Shown: positions 26,373 to 35,121 of the stretch, piece after piece | Numbering within the stretch: the first letter of the stretch is position 1 | Layout of the letters: every line of letters begins with the position of its first letter | Assembly: GCA_903843965.1 (NCBI GenBank) | Contig: CAIMRY010000019.1 | Location: forward strand, 1 to 64,000 | Direction of reading: 5' to 3' | Source of the DNA: an uncultured delta proteobacterium | Lineage (GTDB): Bacteria; Desulfobacterota; Desulfovibrionia; Desulfovibrionales; Desulfovibrionaceae | DNA: 64,000 nt | The notes under the pieces: model-generated | What the model saw: only the letters and a program-made list of their open reading frames with translations | Database searches by the model: none | What the model was told of the DNA's origin: nothing | Made by a program: the position numbers and the translations under genes

Positions 26373-27833
26373 ATGAGTGAAACTCCCCACGCCACTGATG
26401 CCCAGGCATTGAAGGAGAAGAACAGCGCCGCGCTGTCCTCTGTTCTGGCCGCGCTGCTGCTCACGGGCTTGAAGCTGGCGGCCGGCCTGTACACCGGCAG
26501 CCTGGGCATTTTGTCCGAGGCCGCGCACAGCGGCCTGGACCTGGTGGCTGCGGGGGTCACGCTGTTCGCCGTGCGCCTCTCCGCCGTCCCGGCGGACGCC
26601 AAGCACCCGTACGGCCACGGCAAGGTCGAGAACCTCTCGGCCCTGGCCGAAACAGCGCTTCTGCTGCTCACCTGCGTCTGGATCATCTACGAGGCCGTGG
26701 ACCGGCTGTTCTTCCACCCGCGCCAGGTCGAGGCCTCGCTCTGGGCTGCGGGCGTCATCGTGGTGTCCATCGTGGTGGACTTCTCGCGCTCGCGCATGCT
26801 CATGACCGCCGCGAAAAAGCACAACAGCCAGGCCCTGGAGGCCGACGCCCTGCACTTCTCCACCGACATCTGGTCATCGCTGGTGGTGCTGGCGGGCCTG
26901 GGCGCGCTGGCCCTGGCCGACCTGGCCGCCCCCGGCTCCGCGCTGCGGCCCTGGCTGCTGCGGGCCGACTCCCTGGCCGCATTGGCGGTGAGCGGCATCG
27001 TGGTCTGGATCAGCTGGCGGCTGGGCTCCCAGGCCGTGGACGTGCTGCTCGACTCCGGCCTGCACGAGGCCACCGGCCAGATCGAGCGGGCCATGCTGGC
27101 CCTGCCCGGCGTGACCGGCGTGCGCCGCGTGCGCGTGCGCCAAAGCGGCCCGGCCAGCTTTGTGGACATGCGCCTCTTGGTCCAGCCCGGCCTGGACGCG
27201 GACGAGGCCCACCATGTGGCGCAGCAGGCGCGGGAGGCTGTGCGCGCCCTGTTGCACGACGCGGACGTGGTGGTGGAGGTGAAGCCGCAGGAGGAAGGGG
27301 CCAGCGGACTGTTGGAGCGCGTGCGCGCCGTGGCCGGGCTCTCGGGCCTAAGCACCCACGACATCCAGGTGCGCCAGCAGGACGAGGGCCTGTCGCTGGA
27401 CCTGCACGCCGAGGTTCCGGGCAGCCTGTCCCTGGCCCAGGCGCACGAGCGCGTCACGGACATGGAAAAGGCCCTGCGCCGCGAACTGGGGCCGGTGCTC
27501 AGCGTGGTCACGCACATCGAGCCCGAGGGCGCGCACCCCGCGCCCATGCCCGAACACGGCGAGGCAGCCCAGGCCCTGCGCCGGGCCATTGCCGAGATCG
27601 TGGAGGAGACCGACGGGGTGTGCGACATGCACAACCTCATCCTGCACCGGTCGGGCGCGCGCTTCGGGGCCTCGTTCCACTGCCGCATGCACCCGCACAC
27701 GCCCATCACCCGCGCGCACGACCTGACCGTGGCCCTGGAGGCCACCCTGCGCGCGCGCCTGCCGGAGCTGGTCCGCGTGACCATCCACCTGGAGCCGGAG
27801 ATTCCGGAAGCCGAGCTGTCGCCGGTGGTGTGA
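26373..27833 (+). CDS. Cation diffusion facilitator transporter with three repeated C-terminal domains
   Basis: Exports divalent metal ions (zinc, iron or similar) by proton antiport. The membrane part (about 15-215) has metal-site motifs HSGLD and HFSTD, in the FieF-like pattern, and the HPYGHGKVE loop. Beyond it are three ferredoxin-like repeats of about 75-85 residues (about 225-310, 311-390 and 395-480), each ending in a strand like VVVEVKP, VVTHIEP or VTIHLEPE. Most family members have one, so 486 residues is long. The 170 bases upstream (26201-26372) hold a small ATGCGG/CCGCAT dyad and AT-rich bases, probably promoters for this gene and the chemoreceptor. Confidence 0.9.
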   Translation: MSETPHATDAQALKEKNSAALSSVLAALLLTGLKLAAGLYTGSLGILSEAAHSGLDLVAAGVTLFAVRLSAVPADAKHPYGHGKVENLSALAETALLLLTCVWIIYEAVDRLFFHPRQVEASLWAAGVIVVSIVVDFSRSRMLMTAAKKHNSQALEADALHFSTDIWSSLVVLAGLGALALADLAAPGSALRPWLLRADSLAALAVSGIVVWISWRLGSQAVDVLLDSGLHEATGQIERAMLALPGVTGVRRVRVRQSGPASFVDMRLLVQPGLDADEAHHVAQQAREAVRALLHDADVVVEVKPQEEGASGLLERVRAVAGLSGLSTHDIQVRQQDEGLSLDLHAEVPGSLSLAQAHERVTDMEKALRRELGPVLSVVTHIEPEGAHPAPMPEHGEAAQALRRAIAEIVEETDGVCDMHNLILHRSGARFGASFHCRMHPHTPITRAHDLTVALEATLRARLPELVRVTIHLEPEIPEAELSPVV

Positions 27834-27853
27834 TTCCCCGCCCGCTGCCGGGA

Positions 27854-28924
27854 CTACCGCCCCAGCCTGCGCTGCAACAGCACGAAGTCCGCCAGGGTCA
27901 ACAGGACCATGGCCTTCAAGACCGGCACGATGCGCGGGATGGCGCAGATGTCGTGGCGTCCGCCGATGGACAGGCGCACGGCCTCGCCCCGACAATTCAC
28001 GGTCTGCTGCTCCTTGCCGATGGACGGGATGGGCTTGACAAACACCCGCGCGATGATCTCCTGGCCGCTGGCCATGCCGCCCAGGATGCCCCCGGCGTTG
28101 TTGGACAAAAAGCCCTTTGGGGTCATAGCGTCGTTGTTCCCGCTGCCCAGGCTGCGCGCGGCCCCGCAGCCCGCCCCGATCTCCACGGCCTTGACCGCGC
28201 CCACGCCCATCAGGGCATAGGCCAGGCGCGCGTCCAGCTTGTCGAACACCGGCTCGCCCAGGCCCGCGGGCACGCCCAGCGCGCTTATCTCCACCACGCC
28301 GCCCAGGGTGTCGCCCTCGGCCTTGACTGCGCGCACGCGGTCCTCCCAGGCGGCAACCACGTTTTCATCGGCGCTGAAAAAGGGCCGGGACAGCTCCGGG
28401 TGGTCCGCCCCGCCATAGTCGCGCAGCGTCGCCGGAATGCCGCCCAGCTCCACGCAGGCCGCAGCCACGTGGATGCCCTGGGCGCGCAGCAGCTCCTGGG
28501 CGATGGCCCCGCCGACCACGCGCGAGACAGTCTCCCGCCCGGACGAGCGCCCGCCGCCCCGGTAGTCGCGCCGGCCAAACTTGGCGTCAAAGGTCAGGTC
28601 CGCGTGGCCGGGCCGGTACACGTCCTTGATCTTGGAGTAGTCGCGTGAGCGCTGGTCCTGGTTCTCGATGACAAAGCCGATGGGCGTGCCCGTGGTCACG
28701 CCCTCGAACACGCCGGAGAGCAGGCGCACGGCGTCGTCCTCCTGGCGGGCCGTGGCCGCTGGTCCGCCCTGGCCGGGCTTGCGGCGGTCCAGCTCGGTCT
28801 GGATCACGGCCTCGCTGATGGGGATTCCGGGAGGGCAGCCGTCCACCACGCCGCCCACTGCCGGGCCGTGGGATTCGCCGAAGGTGGTCAGCTGGAACAG
28901 GGTGCCGAAGGTGTTGCCGCTCAT
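27854..28924 (-). CDS. aroC: Chorismate synthase
   Basis: Converts EPSP to chorismate using reduced FMN, the last shared step in aromatic amino acid synthesis. The protein is 356 residues, with the N-terminal GNTFGTLFQLTTFGESHGPA, the central PGHADLTFDAKFGRRDYRGGGRSSGRE and the RGEAVRLSIGGRHD end, all family signatures. It is the last gene of the minus-strand cluster, 41 bases after the HPr-kinase-like gene, and is close to a shikimate kinase seven genes upstream. Confidence 0.96.
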   Translation of the reverse strand: MSGNTFGTLFQLTTFGESHGPAVGGVVDGCPPGIPISEAVIQTELDRRKPGQGGPAATARQEDDAVRLLSGVFEGVTTGTPIGFVIENQDQRSRDYSKIKDVYRPGHADLTFDAKFGRRDYRGGGRSSGRETVSRVVGGAIAQELLRAQGIHVAAACVELGGIPATLRDYGGADHPELSRPFFSADENVVAAWEDRVRAVKAEGDTLGGVVEISALGVPAGLGEPVFDKLDARLAYALMGVGAVKAVEIGAGCGAARSLGSGNNDAMTPKGFLSNNAGGILGGMASGQEIIARVFVKPIPSIGKEQQTVNCRGEAVRLSIGGRHDICAIPRIVPVLKAMVLLTLADFVLLQRRLGR

Positions 28925-28965
28925 CTGGTACCGTCCTTGTGGCCTAGTAAATGGTCAATGGCGCT

Positions 28966-30150
28966 TCAGCCGCCCATAAATTCCTCGCAGGCACATGCTC
29001 CGGCCTCAAAATCCGACCCGCCGGAGAGTTCCAGCACGGCAACGCCGTCCAGCGCCTCCAGGCACTGCCCGTCCGTGAGCCGCGCCCGGGGGCCCATGGC
29101 CCAAGGCAGAAAGAATACCCCCGGCTGCTTGCGCAGGGCCTCCAGCAGGTCCAGACGCTGGCGCAGCCGCACCTGCCGGGCGTGCAGCGGCCCGCCGCCG
29201 TGCTCCCAGTTGAGCACCACCACCCCGGCCAGGGGCGCGGCCAGCCGGAACCTGCCCGGCCCGAAGCAGGCGTCGATCTGGGCGTCGTACTTGTGCTCCA
29301 CCGCGCGCAGGGCTTCGGGCGCGAGGCTTGCGTAGGCGCTGCGGGCGGCGGCAGGCAGGGCGCAGGACAGGAGCGCGCCCAGCTCCGGGTTGCCCAGCGC
29401 GGTGCCGGGGTTCAGGCGCGGGTGCTTGGGGATGCCGTGCAGCACCGGCCCGTTTCCAGCATCTGCGGGCTCAACCAGCACCCGGTCGTTGCTCACGAAG
29501 TTCAGCCCGCGCGCCACCAGGTGCAGAGCCAGGGTGGACTTGCCCATGCCCGCGAACCCGCACAGGGCCAGCGCCCTGCCGCCCGGACCGGGCCGCGCCA
29601 CCCCGGCGGCGTGGCCGAGCATCCAGCCCTGGGCCACGCGGCGCTCCATGTAGCGTGCGCAGAGAAAGTTCACCAGCTGGTTGCGGTTGGCCGCGCACGG
29701 GCCGACAGCAATATTTTGGACAATATTCGTCGCGGTATTCGTGACGCCGAGGCCGCCCGCCCCGAACACGAACAGCATGCCCGTGGCCTGCTTGCGCACC
29801 ACCCGGCCCCCGCCGCCCGGCTCGTGGCTGTGGCCGGGCAGATCGGCAAAGCGCTCCTTGTCCGGCCGCTTGCCCGGCTCGTGGGGCTTCACCCGCAGCT
29901 CCACGGGCGGGGCCTGCTCCGGCGCGTCCAGCAGCAGCACATCCAGGTCCGCCGCAGGCTGCGTGGGAGCGCCTGCTGCGGCGTCATCCTCCACAGAGCC
30001 CGCGAAGTAGCCGCGCAGGTCGTCCACCACGGCGGCAGAATTGCTGCGCACAGCCACCCGCAGCTCCTCCAGCCGCAGCGACAGGCCATGCTTCGCCGGG
30101 AAGCGTTCGGCATAGCCCTGGGCCACGTCCGCGAAACAGGGGATGCTCAC
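28966..30150 (-). CDS. HprK-related kinase B (GAK-type cluster)
   Basis: This encodes 394 residues. A P-loop GFAGMGKST at about 210 and FVSNDRVLV downstream resemble the HPr kinase fold. Ahead of it is a variable region with QNIAVGPCAANRNQLVNFL, YMERRVAQGW and a Pro/Gly-rich segment. The GTG start overlaps the stop of the ATP-grasp gene by four bases (GTGA), showing coupling. HprK-related kinase B was defined by TIGRFAMs only through its constant company with an ATP-grasp enzyme. Its substrate is unknown and no HPr gene is nearby. Confidence 0.82.
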   Translation of the reverse strand: MSIPCFADVAQGYAERFPAKHGLSLRLEELRVAVRSNSAAVVDDLRGYFAGSVEDDAAAGAPTQPAADLDVLLLDAPEQAPPVELRVKPHEPGKRPDKERFADLPGHSHEPGGGGRVVRKQATGMLFVFGAGGLGVTNTATNIVQNIAVGPCAANRNQLVNFLCARYMERRVAQGWMLGHAAGVARPGPGGRALALCGFAGMGKSTLALHLVARGLNFVSNDRVLVEPADAGNGPVLHGIPKHPRLNPGTALGNPELGALLSCALPAAARSAYASLAPEALRAVEHKYDAQIDACFGPGRFRLAAPLAGVVVLNWEHGGGPLHARQVRLRQRLDLLEALRKQPGVFFLPWAMGPRARLTDGQCLEALDGVAVLELSGGSDFEAGACACEEFMGG

Positions 30151-31160
30151 GCCCCCGGCTCCGGGGAAGGCTCCGGGCAGGACTCCGGTCTCGCCTGGCC
30201 TGCCTGTCTTGCCTGGCCCTGCTGCTTCAGGCGGTCCAGCACATGGGCCGTGAACAGCGCGGCCACGTCGATGCAGCGCGCCTGCTTGAGCCCCTTGAAT
30301 CCGCCAAAGGCCGAGACCTCGAAGACGTACGGGCCGCTGTCCGTCAGGGCCACGTCCACGCAGGTGAAGTCCAGGCCGAAGGGGGCCTGGGCCCGGTGCG
30401 CCAGCTCCTGGATCTCCTTGGGCGGGTCAAAGGGGGCGTAGCGGCCGCCGCTGGCGGTGCTGGTGCTCCAGCCCGCGCCCGTCCCATCCGGCCCACCCAG
30501 CCCATAAGGGGGAGCGCTCACGTCCTTTTTCCGGGCATAGGTGCCCAGATACTCCCCGCCCAGGAAGCACACGCCCAGGTCCTGGCCGCGCAGGTTGAGC
30601 GCCTGCTGGATGTACAGAACCTTATTGGCCGCGTGGAAGCGCGCCAGCTCCGTTGCCACAGCCTCCCGGCCAATCTCCGCCGCGTCCAGCAGGACCATGC
30701 CGCGCGCCTTGGACGTGAACAGGGGCTTCAAGATCGCCCGGCCATAGCCCAGCACCGCGTCCAGGGCGCAGTCCAGGTCCTCGGTCACTGTCGTCGGCGG
30801 CAGGGGCAGCCCGGCCAGGCTCAGGGTCACGGAGCAGGCCAGGCGGTCCACCAGCCGCAGTATCCGCGTGGGGTCGGAAAAGCAGGGCACCCCGCGCCCG
30901 GCCACAAAGCGCAGCAGCTCCAGCCGGTCGAGCATGTCCGGCGAGTACTGGGGCGCGGCCTTCTTGATGAGCACGGCGTCCAGCGCGCAGAGGTCCACCG
31001 GGTCGTGCCCTGGACCCCAACAGAACACGCTGCCTGCGGCCATGTCCAGCCGGGCCGAGCCCAGGTCCAGCAGCAGGCGCTGACCCGTGGCCTGGGCCAC
31101 GGCATCGGCCAGCGCTTCCGAGGACCAGCCGCCGGGTATGCCCACAACCGCGATGCGCAT
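30147..31160 (-). CDS. ATP-grasp enzyme (GAK-type cluster)
   Basis: This encodes 337 residues with the fold of RimK-like ligases: an N-terminal Rossmann-like part (MRIAVVGIPGGWSS), VPCFSDPTRILRLVDR, then ILKPLFTSKARGMVLL for ATP binding and DFTCVDVALTDSGPYVFEVSAFGGFKGL for magnesium. Such enzymes join a carboxylate to an amine, often on a peptide or protein. A GGGGGG site precedes the ATG. It is coupled to the kinase gene. The C-terminal tail is a low-complexity Q/A/P/E stretch. Confidence 0.85.
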   Translation of the reverse strand: MRIAVVGIPGGWSSEALADAVAQATGQRLLLDLGSARLDMAAGSVFCWGPGHDPVDLCALDAVLIKKAAPQYSPDMLDRLELLRFVAGRGVPCFSDPTRILRLVDRLACSVTLSLAGLPLPPTTVTEDLDCALDAVLGYGRAILKPLFTSKARGMVLLDAAEIGREAVATELARFHAANKVLYIQQALNLRGQDLGVCFLGGEYLGTYARKKDVSAPPYGLGGPDGTGAGWSTSTASGGRYAPFDPPKEIQELAHRAQAPFGLDFTCVDVALTDSGPYVFEVSAFGGFKGLKQARCIDVAALFTAHVLDRLKQQGQARQAGQARPESCPEPSPEPGA

Positions 31161-31171
31161 GCCAGGCCCCC

Positions 31172-32833
31172 CTAGGTGAACAGCACGGGCCTGGGCAGAC
31201 GGTAGTCCTCCCAGGGCGCGCCCGCTTGGTCGTGCCGGGCCCGGTGCTCGGCCAGCCCCTCCATGAGGTAGTGGGCGCGCAGGGACATCTCCCGGGCGAA
31301 GTCGTAGTTCAGCTCAAAGCGCGTGGACGTGAACAGGGACCGCGTGAGCCCCAGCGCCAGCCGCGCCTGCCAGGCGCCGTCGCCGATGTCGTCGGCGAAG
31401 TCATGGGCGTGGGCGAAGAACGAGCCGATCATCTGGTTGATGCGCCCGCGCAGGGCGGGCTCGAAAATGGGCATGCGGAAGAAGGACACCAGAAACACGC
31501 TCACATCCTCCACCCAGTCGCCCCGGCGGGAGCGGTGCAGGTCCACGTAGTGCACGCGCGGGGCCGCGTGGTCGTAGACGATGTTGTTGGCGTTGAAGTC
31601 CCCGTGCAGCAGCACGGTCATGGGCGCGGCCAACCCCGGCTCGATCTCCCGGCAGGTGGCGATGAGGTCTTCCGTCGCCTGCACCTGCACCTGGCCCAGG
31701 CTGCGCTTTTTGCGGAAGAAGTCCGGGTGCACGTGGCGCACGGCGGCCAGACGCCGCTCCAACTGGCCTATGGAGGCTGCGGGCGCTGGCCCGCGCTCCA
31801 GGGTGGCGCGCCAGATGTCGCCCACGGTCTGCTCGAAGACGAAGATGGCGTCGTCCAGCATGTCCTTGTCCGCCGTGAGCACCACCTCGTTCCAGGTGCA
31901 GCCGGGCAGGAACTCCACGAGCATGGAGGCGCTGTCCCCTTCCTCGTGGTAGCTGAAGATGCGCGGGCCTGTGCCCGGCGAGATGCGCGCCCAGATCTCG
32001 ATGTTCTCACGCTCGCGGCGCATCTTCTTCAGGTTGCCCTCCTTGAAGATGCCGCTCTGGGCCGGGTCCGGCGCGGCGTCGCGCGGGGTCACCCGACCGA
32101 TGCGGCAGCCCGAGCGCGTGCCCCAGATGGAGCGGAAGTCGATGTCGCCCACGTCGCCCTCGAACCCGCTCTGCGACAGGTTCTGCTGCAAGGCCTGGAA
32201 CTGCTCGATCTTGATCTTTTCGCCGATGACCGAGAACAAGAGCGCCTCGCCGATGTTGAGGAGCGAGTCGCCGATGCGCTCCAGGTAGCGGAAGATGAAG
32301 ATGGCCGTGATGTTGTTCTCCACCTCGCGCCCGCGCCGCAGGTCGGTCATGAAGTGGTCGAAGGCGTCCTTGTAGAGCCGATCCAGCTCGAACTCCGCGC
32401 GGCAGATGCCGAGCGCCCCGGCCACCTCGGCCCGGGAGCGCACCTCCAGGATGCGCGAGAGGCTCTCCTCGATGATGTCGAACAGCGGTCCGGGGTCGCG
32501 CCGGGCCAGCAGGTTCCTGTCGCTTAAGTAGCGCATCTGCCCGGCGATGTTCACGCAGTAGTCGGCGATGCGCTCCAGGTTGCCGGAGATGATCTGCAGG
32601 CCGCGGATGCGGTCGATGTCGCGCTTGGACAGCCCGCGCTCAGTGTGGATCTTGGAGATGCACTTCTCCTCCACAATGTTCTTCAGGTTGTCGATGTAGT
32701 CGTCGCGCGAGACCACCTTGTCGTAGCCCTCGTGGCTGGGCGCGGACAAAAAGGCGCGGGTCTCGCTGACCTGGCTGGTCACCTCCAGCACCAGGAAGCG
32801 GAAATTCTCCTCAAGTCCCTCCAGGGCGAGCAT
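31172..32833 (-). CDS. PhoU-domain protein fused to an aminoglycoside-phosphotransferase-like kinase
   Basis: The first 230 residues contain two PhoU helical repeats (SGNLERIADYCVNIAGQM and RYLERIGDSLLNIGEAL), normally metal-binding regulators of phosphate uptake. Residues about 270-550 are an APH-type kinase with LLHGDFNANNIVY (catalytic) and HYVDLHRSRRGDWVEDVSVF (magnesium). The fusion suggests a phosphate- or metal-sensing kinase. Twelve bases separate it from the ATP-grasp gene and seven from the amphi-Trp gene. No pst genes are in the window. Confidence 0.85.
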   Translation of the reverse strand: MLALEGLEENFRFLVLEVTSQVSETRAFLSAPSHEGYDKVVSRDDYIDNLKNIVEEKCISKIHTERGLSKRDIDRIRGLQIISGNLERIADYCVNIAGQMRYLSDRNLLARRDPGPLFDIIEESLSRILEVRSRAEVAGALGICRAEFELDRLYKDAFDHFMTDLRRGREVENNITAIFIFRYLERIGDSLLNIGEALLFSVIGEKIKIEQFQALQQNLSQSGFEGDVGDIDFRSIWGTRSGCRIGRVTPRDAAPDPAQSGIFKEGNLKKMRRERENIEIWARISPGTGPRIFSYHEEGDSASMLVEFLPGCTWNEVVLTADKDMLDDAIFVFEQTVGDIWRATLERGPAPAASIGQLERRLAAVRHVHPDFFRKKRSLGQVQVQATEDLIATCREIEPGLAAPMTVLLHGDFNANNIVYDHAAPRVHYVDLHRSRRGDWVEDVSVFLVSFFRMPIFEPALRGRINQMIGSFFAHAHDFADDIGDGAWQARLALGLTRSLFTSTRFELNYDFAREMSLRAHYLMEGLAEHRARHDQAGAPWEDYRLPRPVLFT

Positions 32834-32840
32834 GGCGGCC

Positions 32841-33113
32841 TTACGCCTTGATGCTCAGGGTCTCGGCGGGCTGGGGAGCCTCGTCGTCCTGGCACCTCCA
32901 GGTGATGGCCAGGGACAGACGCCCCTCGCCGCCCCGGCGGCGGGCCTTGACCGTGAAATTAAGCAGCCCGGCTGGCTCCAGCACAAACTCCTCGGCCCCG
33001 GTGGTCACCACCAGCCGCCCCTTGTCCAGGCCCTCCATGACGGCCTCCAGGTACTTGCGGATGCTGGCTGCGTCCTGCACGGATTCAAAGACAAACCTCT
33101 GGTCGTGGCCCAT
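32841..33113 (-). CDS. Amphi-Trp domain small protein
   Basis: This encodes 90 residues starting at ATGGGCCAC, with GGGGGGAT ahead. The pattern FVFESVQDAASIRKYLEAVMEGLDKGRL, then LEPAGLLNFTVKARRRGGEGRLSLAITW, is the amphi-Trp domain: an alternating amphipathic strand ending in a conserved tryptophan. It is typical of this gene neighbourhood; its role is unknown, possibly the carrier or substrate protein of the cluster. Confidence 0.8.
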   Translation of the reverse strand: MGHDQRFVFESVQDAASIRKYLEAVMEGLDKGRLVVTTGAEEFVLEPAGLLNFTVKARRRGGEGRLSLAITWRCQDDEAPQPAETLSIKA

Positions 33114-33135
33114 GATCCCCCCGATAGAAAACGCG

Positions 33136-34296
33136 CTAGCCGTCAAGCCGCGCGGTGTACTCTTCGATGACGCGCACGCGGTCCATGTCGGCCACGATGA
33201 GCTTCTTGCCGATGGCCAAGTCGTCCCAGGCGGGCTGCAGGCCGATCTCGCGCCGGAGCTTGCCCGCGTCGCCGTTGCCCGTGGGCAGGGTCTTTTCGCC
33301 CATGTGCGTGTCGTCGCCCATGAACACCAGCATGCGCCGCGCGCCCGCGCCCCGGCGGCGGTTCTTCTCGTGCAGCACGTTGATGAGGAACTCAGTGTAG
33401 CGCTGGGACTGCGGGTTCCAGACCTCGTAGCCGTCCACGTCGTATTCGGCCAGCAGGATGGGCCAGAACTGCTCCGGGTGCGGGATGACCACTCCGCCGC
33501 CCAGGCCCCGGGCCTCCTCGATGAATTCCGTGGTGCGGTAAAAATAGGTCAGCGGGAACTGGGCCTTCACGATCTGCTTCACGGCCTTGAGAAAGACCTG
33601 GGCGCGGTTCACCTGGCGGTCGCCCAACTCGGGCCGGTAGCCGTCGACAAAGTTGCGCACCAGCTTGTTCTTGAAGGCGTCCTGGGGCAGGCTGTCGCGC
33701 TTGTTCTCCACCAGGGCCGCGAGCTTGATGCAGAGGATGCGCGCCAGCCCCACCAGATCCTCGTCCGAGCCTGTTTCCCTGGCTGCAGCGGCAAGCACCG
33801 CGTCGTCCTCGCCGGTGACGGCCGTGAGGTAGTCGAAAAGCTGGGAGGAGCGGTAGCTCAGGGTGTGGGCGAGCATGCTCCGCAGCACCGTTGCGTCTTT
33901 CAGCCTCTCGGTGCGGAAGTGCAGCAGCATCTGCACCTTCTGGTTGAACCCGCGCGAGTAGCAGTCCACCTCGACCCCGGTGTACGGCCCGTACTCCATG
34001 AGCTCGTTGTGCTGGGTGGGCACGATGAGCTGCGTGCGCATGTGCGGGTAGCTGGCCTCGATGCGCTTGCGGATGAGCTCCATGGGCACGAATTCCGGGT
34101 GCCAGTGCACGGCCAGCACGGCCTGCTGGGTCGGCTGGACCACGGCGGGCCGGACGATGCGCTCCACCGCCGCCGCGTCCAGCTCGGTGGAGGTGATGGC
34201 CGCGAACAGCCGCTCGTCAGCCTCGGTGATCTCCGGCGTCAGACCGTGGTCTGCGGCGGGGCTGCCGCAGTCCCCGCTGGCGTCAAGTAGGTGCAT
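33136..34296 (-). CDS. Conserved hypothetical protein of the kinase/ATP-grasp cluster
   Basis: This encodes 386 residues. I do not recognise a fold with confidence. Notable motifs: AVHWHPEFVPMELIRKRIEA, IVPTQHNELMEYGPYTGVEV and EQFWPILLAEYDVDGYEVWN. The HWHPE, THN and late acidic motifs have the look of a metal site in a PHP/TIM-barrel hydrolase. Position in the operon, 22 bases before the amphi-Trp gene, makes it part of the same system. The GAK context is said to include a CofD-like protein; I see no CofD signature here. Confidence 0.65.
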   Translation of the reverse strand: MHLLDASGDCGSPAADHGLTPEITEADERLFAAITSTELDAAAVERIVRPAVVQPTQQAVLAVHWHPEFVPMELIRKRIEASYPHMRTQLIVPTQHNELMEYGPYTGVEVDCYSRGFNQKVQMLLHFRTERLKDATVLRSMLAHTLSYRSSQLFDYLTAVTGEDDAVLAAAARETGSDEDLVGLARILCIKLAALVENKRDSLPQDAFKNKLVRNFVDGYRPELGDRQVNRAQVFLKAVKQIVKAQFPLTYFYRTTEFIEEARGLGGGVVIPHPEQFWPILLAEYDVDGYEVWNPQSQRYTEFLINVLHEKNRRRGAGARRMLVFMGDDTHMGEKTLPTGNGDAGKLRREIGLQPAWDDLAIGKKLIVADMDRVRVIEEYTARLDG

Positions 34297-34333
34297 GTGT
34301 CCGTGCTCCTGTTAGCGTCCTGCTCGCGTCCTG

Positions 34334-34966
34334 TTACCGGAACTGGGCGTGGCAGGCTGATTTGCGGCGGGCCAGGCGCTCCAGCACACCGGCCAGGGCC
34401 GCCGAATCACGCGCGGCGCAGGCCCGGCGCAGCGCCTGGCAGTCTTCCAGAAAGGCCGTTCCGGCCTGGTTCATCTCGGCCAGGGCCGCGCCGCTCACCG
34501 GCTGCTCGCCCTGGGCCATGAGCTCGGCCAGGCTGAGAAAGCTCTCCAGGATCTCGGCCTCGGGCAGGCGGGCGTCTTCGGCGCACTTTTGCAGGGCCTT
34601 GAAATCCCGGTGCATGGCCTTCTTGAGCTGACGGTATTTCTCGCGCGCTGCTGCGGCCTTGTCCTTGTCCTTCGCGGGCGCCCGCCTGCCCATGTGATCG
34701 CCCGCGTGGTCGCCCGCGTGGTCGCCCGTATGCGCCGCCAGGGGGCCCTCGCCGACGCCCTTGGCCTTGAGCTTCACGGTCAGGCCCGCGCTCGTGCGCT
34801 CGGCCACGAGCACCAGCTTGCGCAGATCGTTCGCAGAGCCACCGGCTGCGGGCAGGCCCTGGAAATGGCCTGCGGCAGAGCCGGACTCCAGCGCAGCGGC
34901 CAGCTCCCGCAAGAACTGCGGCAGGCCGCCTGCGGCCAGCTCAACTCCGGTCTTCCACGCTCCCAT
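34334..34966 (-). CDS. XXXCH-type protein, first gene of the cluster
   Basis: The 210-residue protein starts at an ATG with AGGAG seven bases ahead; an upstream GTG at 34996 is possible. The N-terminal part (LPQFLRELAAALESG...LTVKLKAKG) resembles half of an amphi-Trp domain. The middle has a histidine repeat (GDHAGDHAGDHMG), and the protein ends in LARRKSACHAQFR, the CH ending expected for 'GAK system XXXCH' proteins. The His and Cys-His parts suggest metal binding; this is an inference. Confidence 0.7.
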   Translation of the reverse strand: MGAWKTGVELAAGGLPQFLRELAAALESGSAAGHFQGLPAAGGSANDLRKLVLVAERTSAGLTVKLKAKGVGEGPLAAHTGDHAGDHAGDHMGRRAPAKDKDKAAAAREKYRQLKKAMHRDFKALQKCAEDARLPEAEILESFLSLAELMAQGEQPVSGAALAEMNQAGTAFLEDCQALRRACAARDSAALAGVLERLARRKSACHAQFR

Positions 34967-35121
34967 GCTCGACTCCTGCCCGACTCCTGCTGCCACCGCC
35001 TGCGACGCCCTGGCAATGACATTGCGCCGACATTACGCCGCCGCTGCACCCTTCCGAACAGAACACATGCTACTGGATTCGCGCGGGGCTGGCAACGCCG
35101 CCCGCCGCACCGTAGCGCGCC

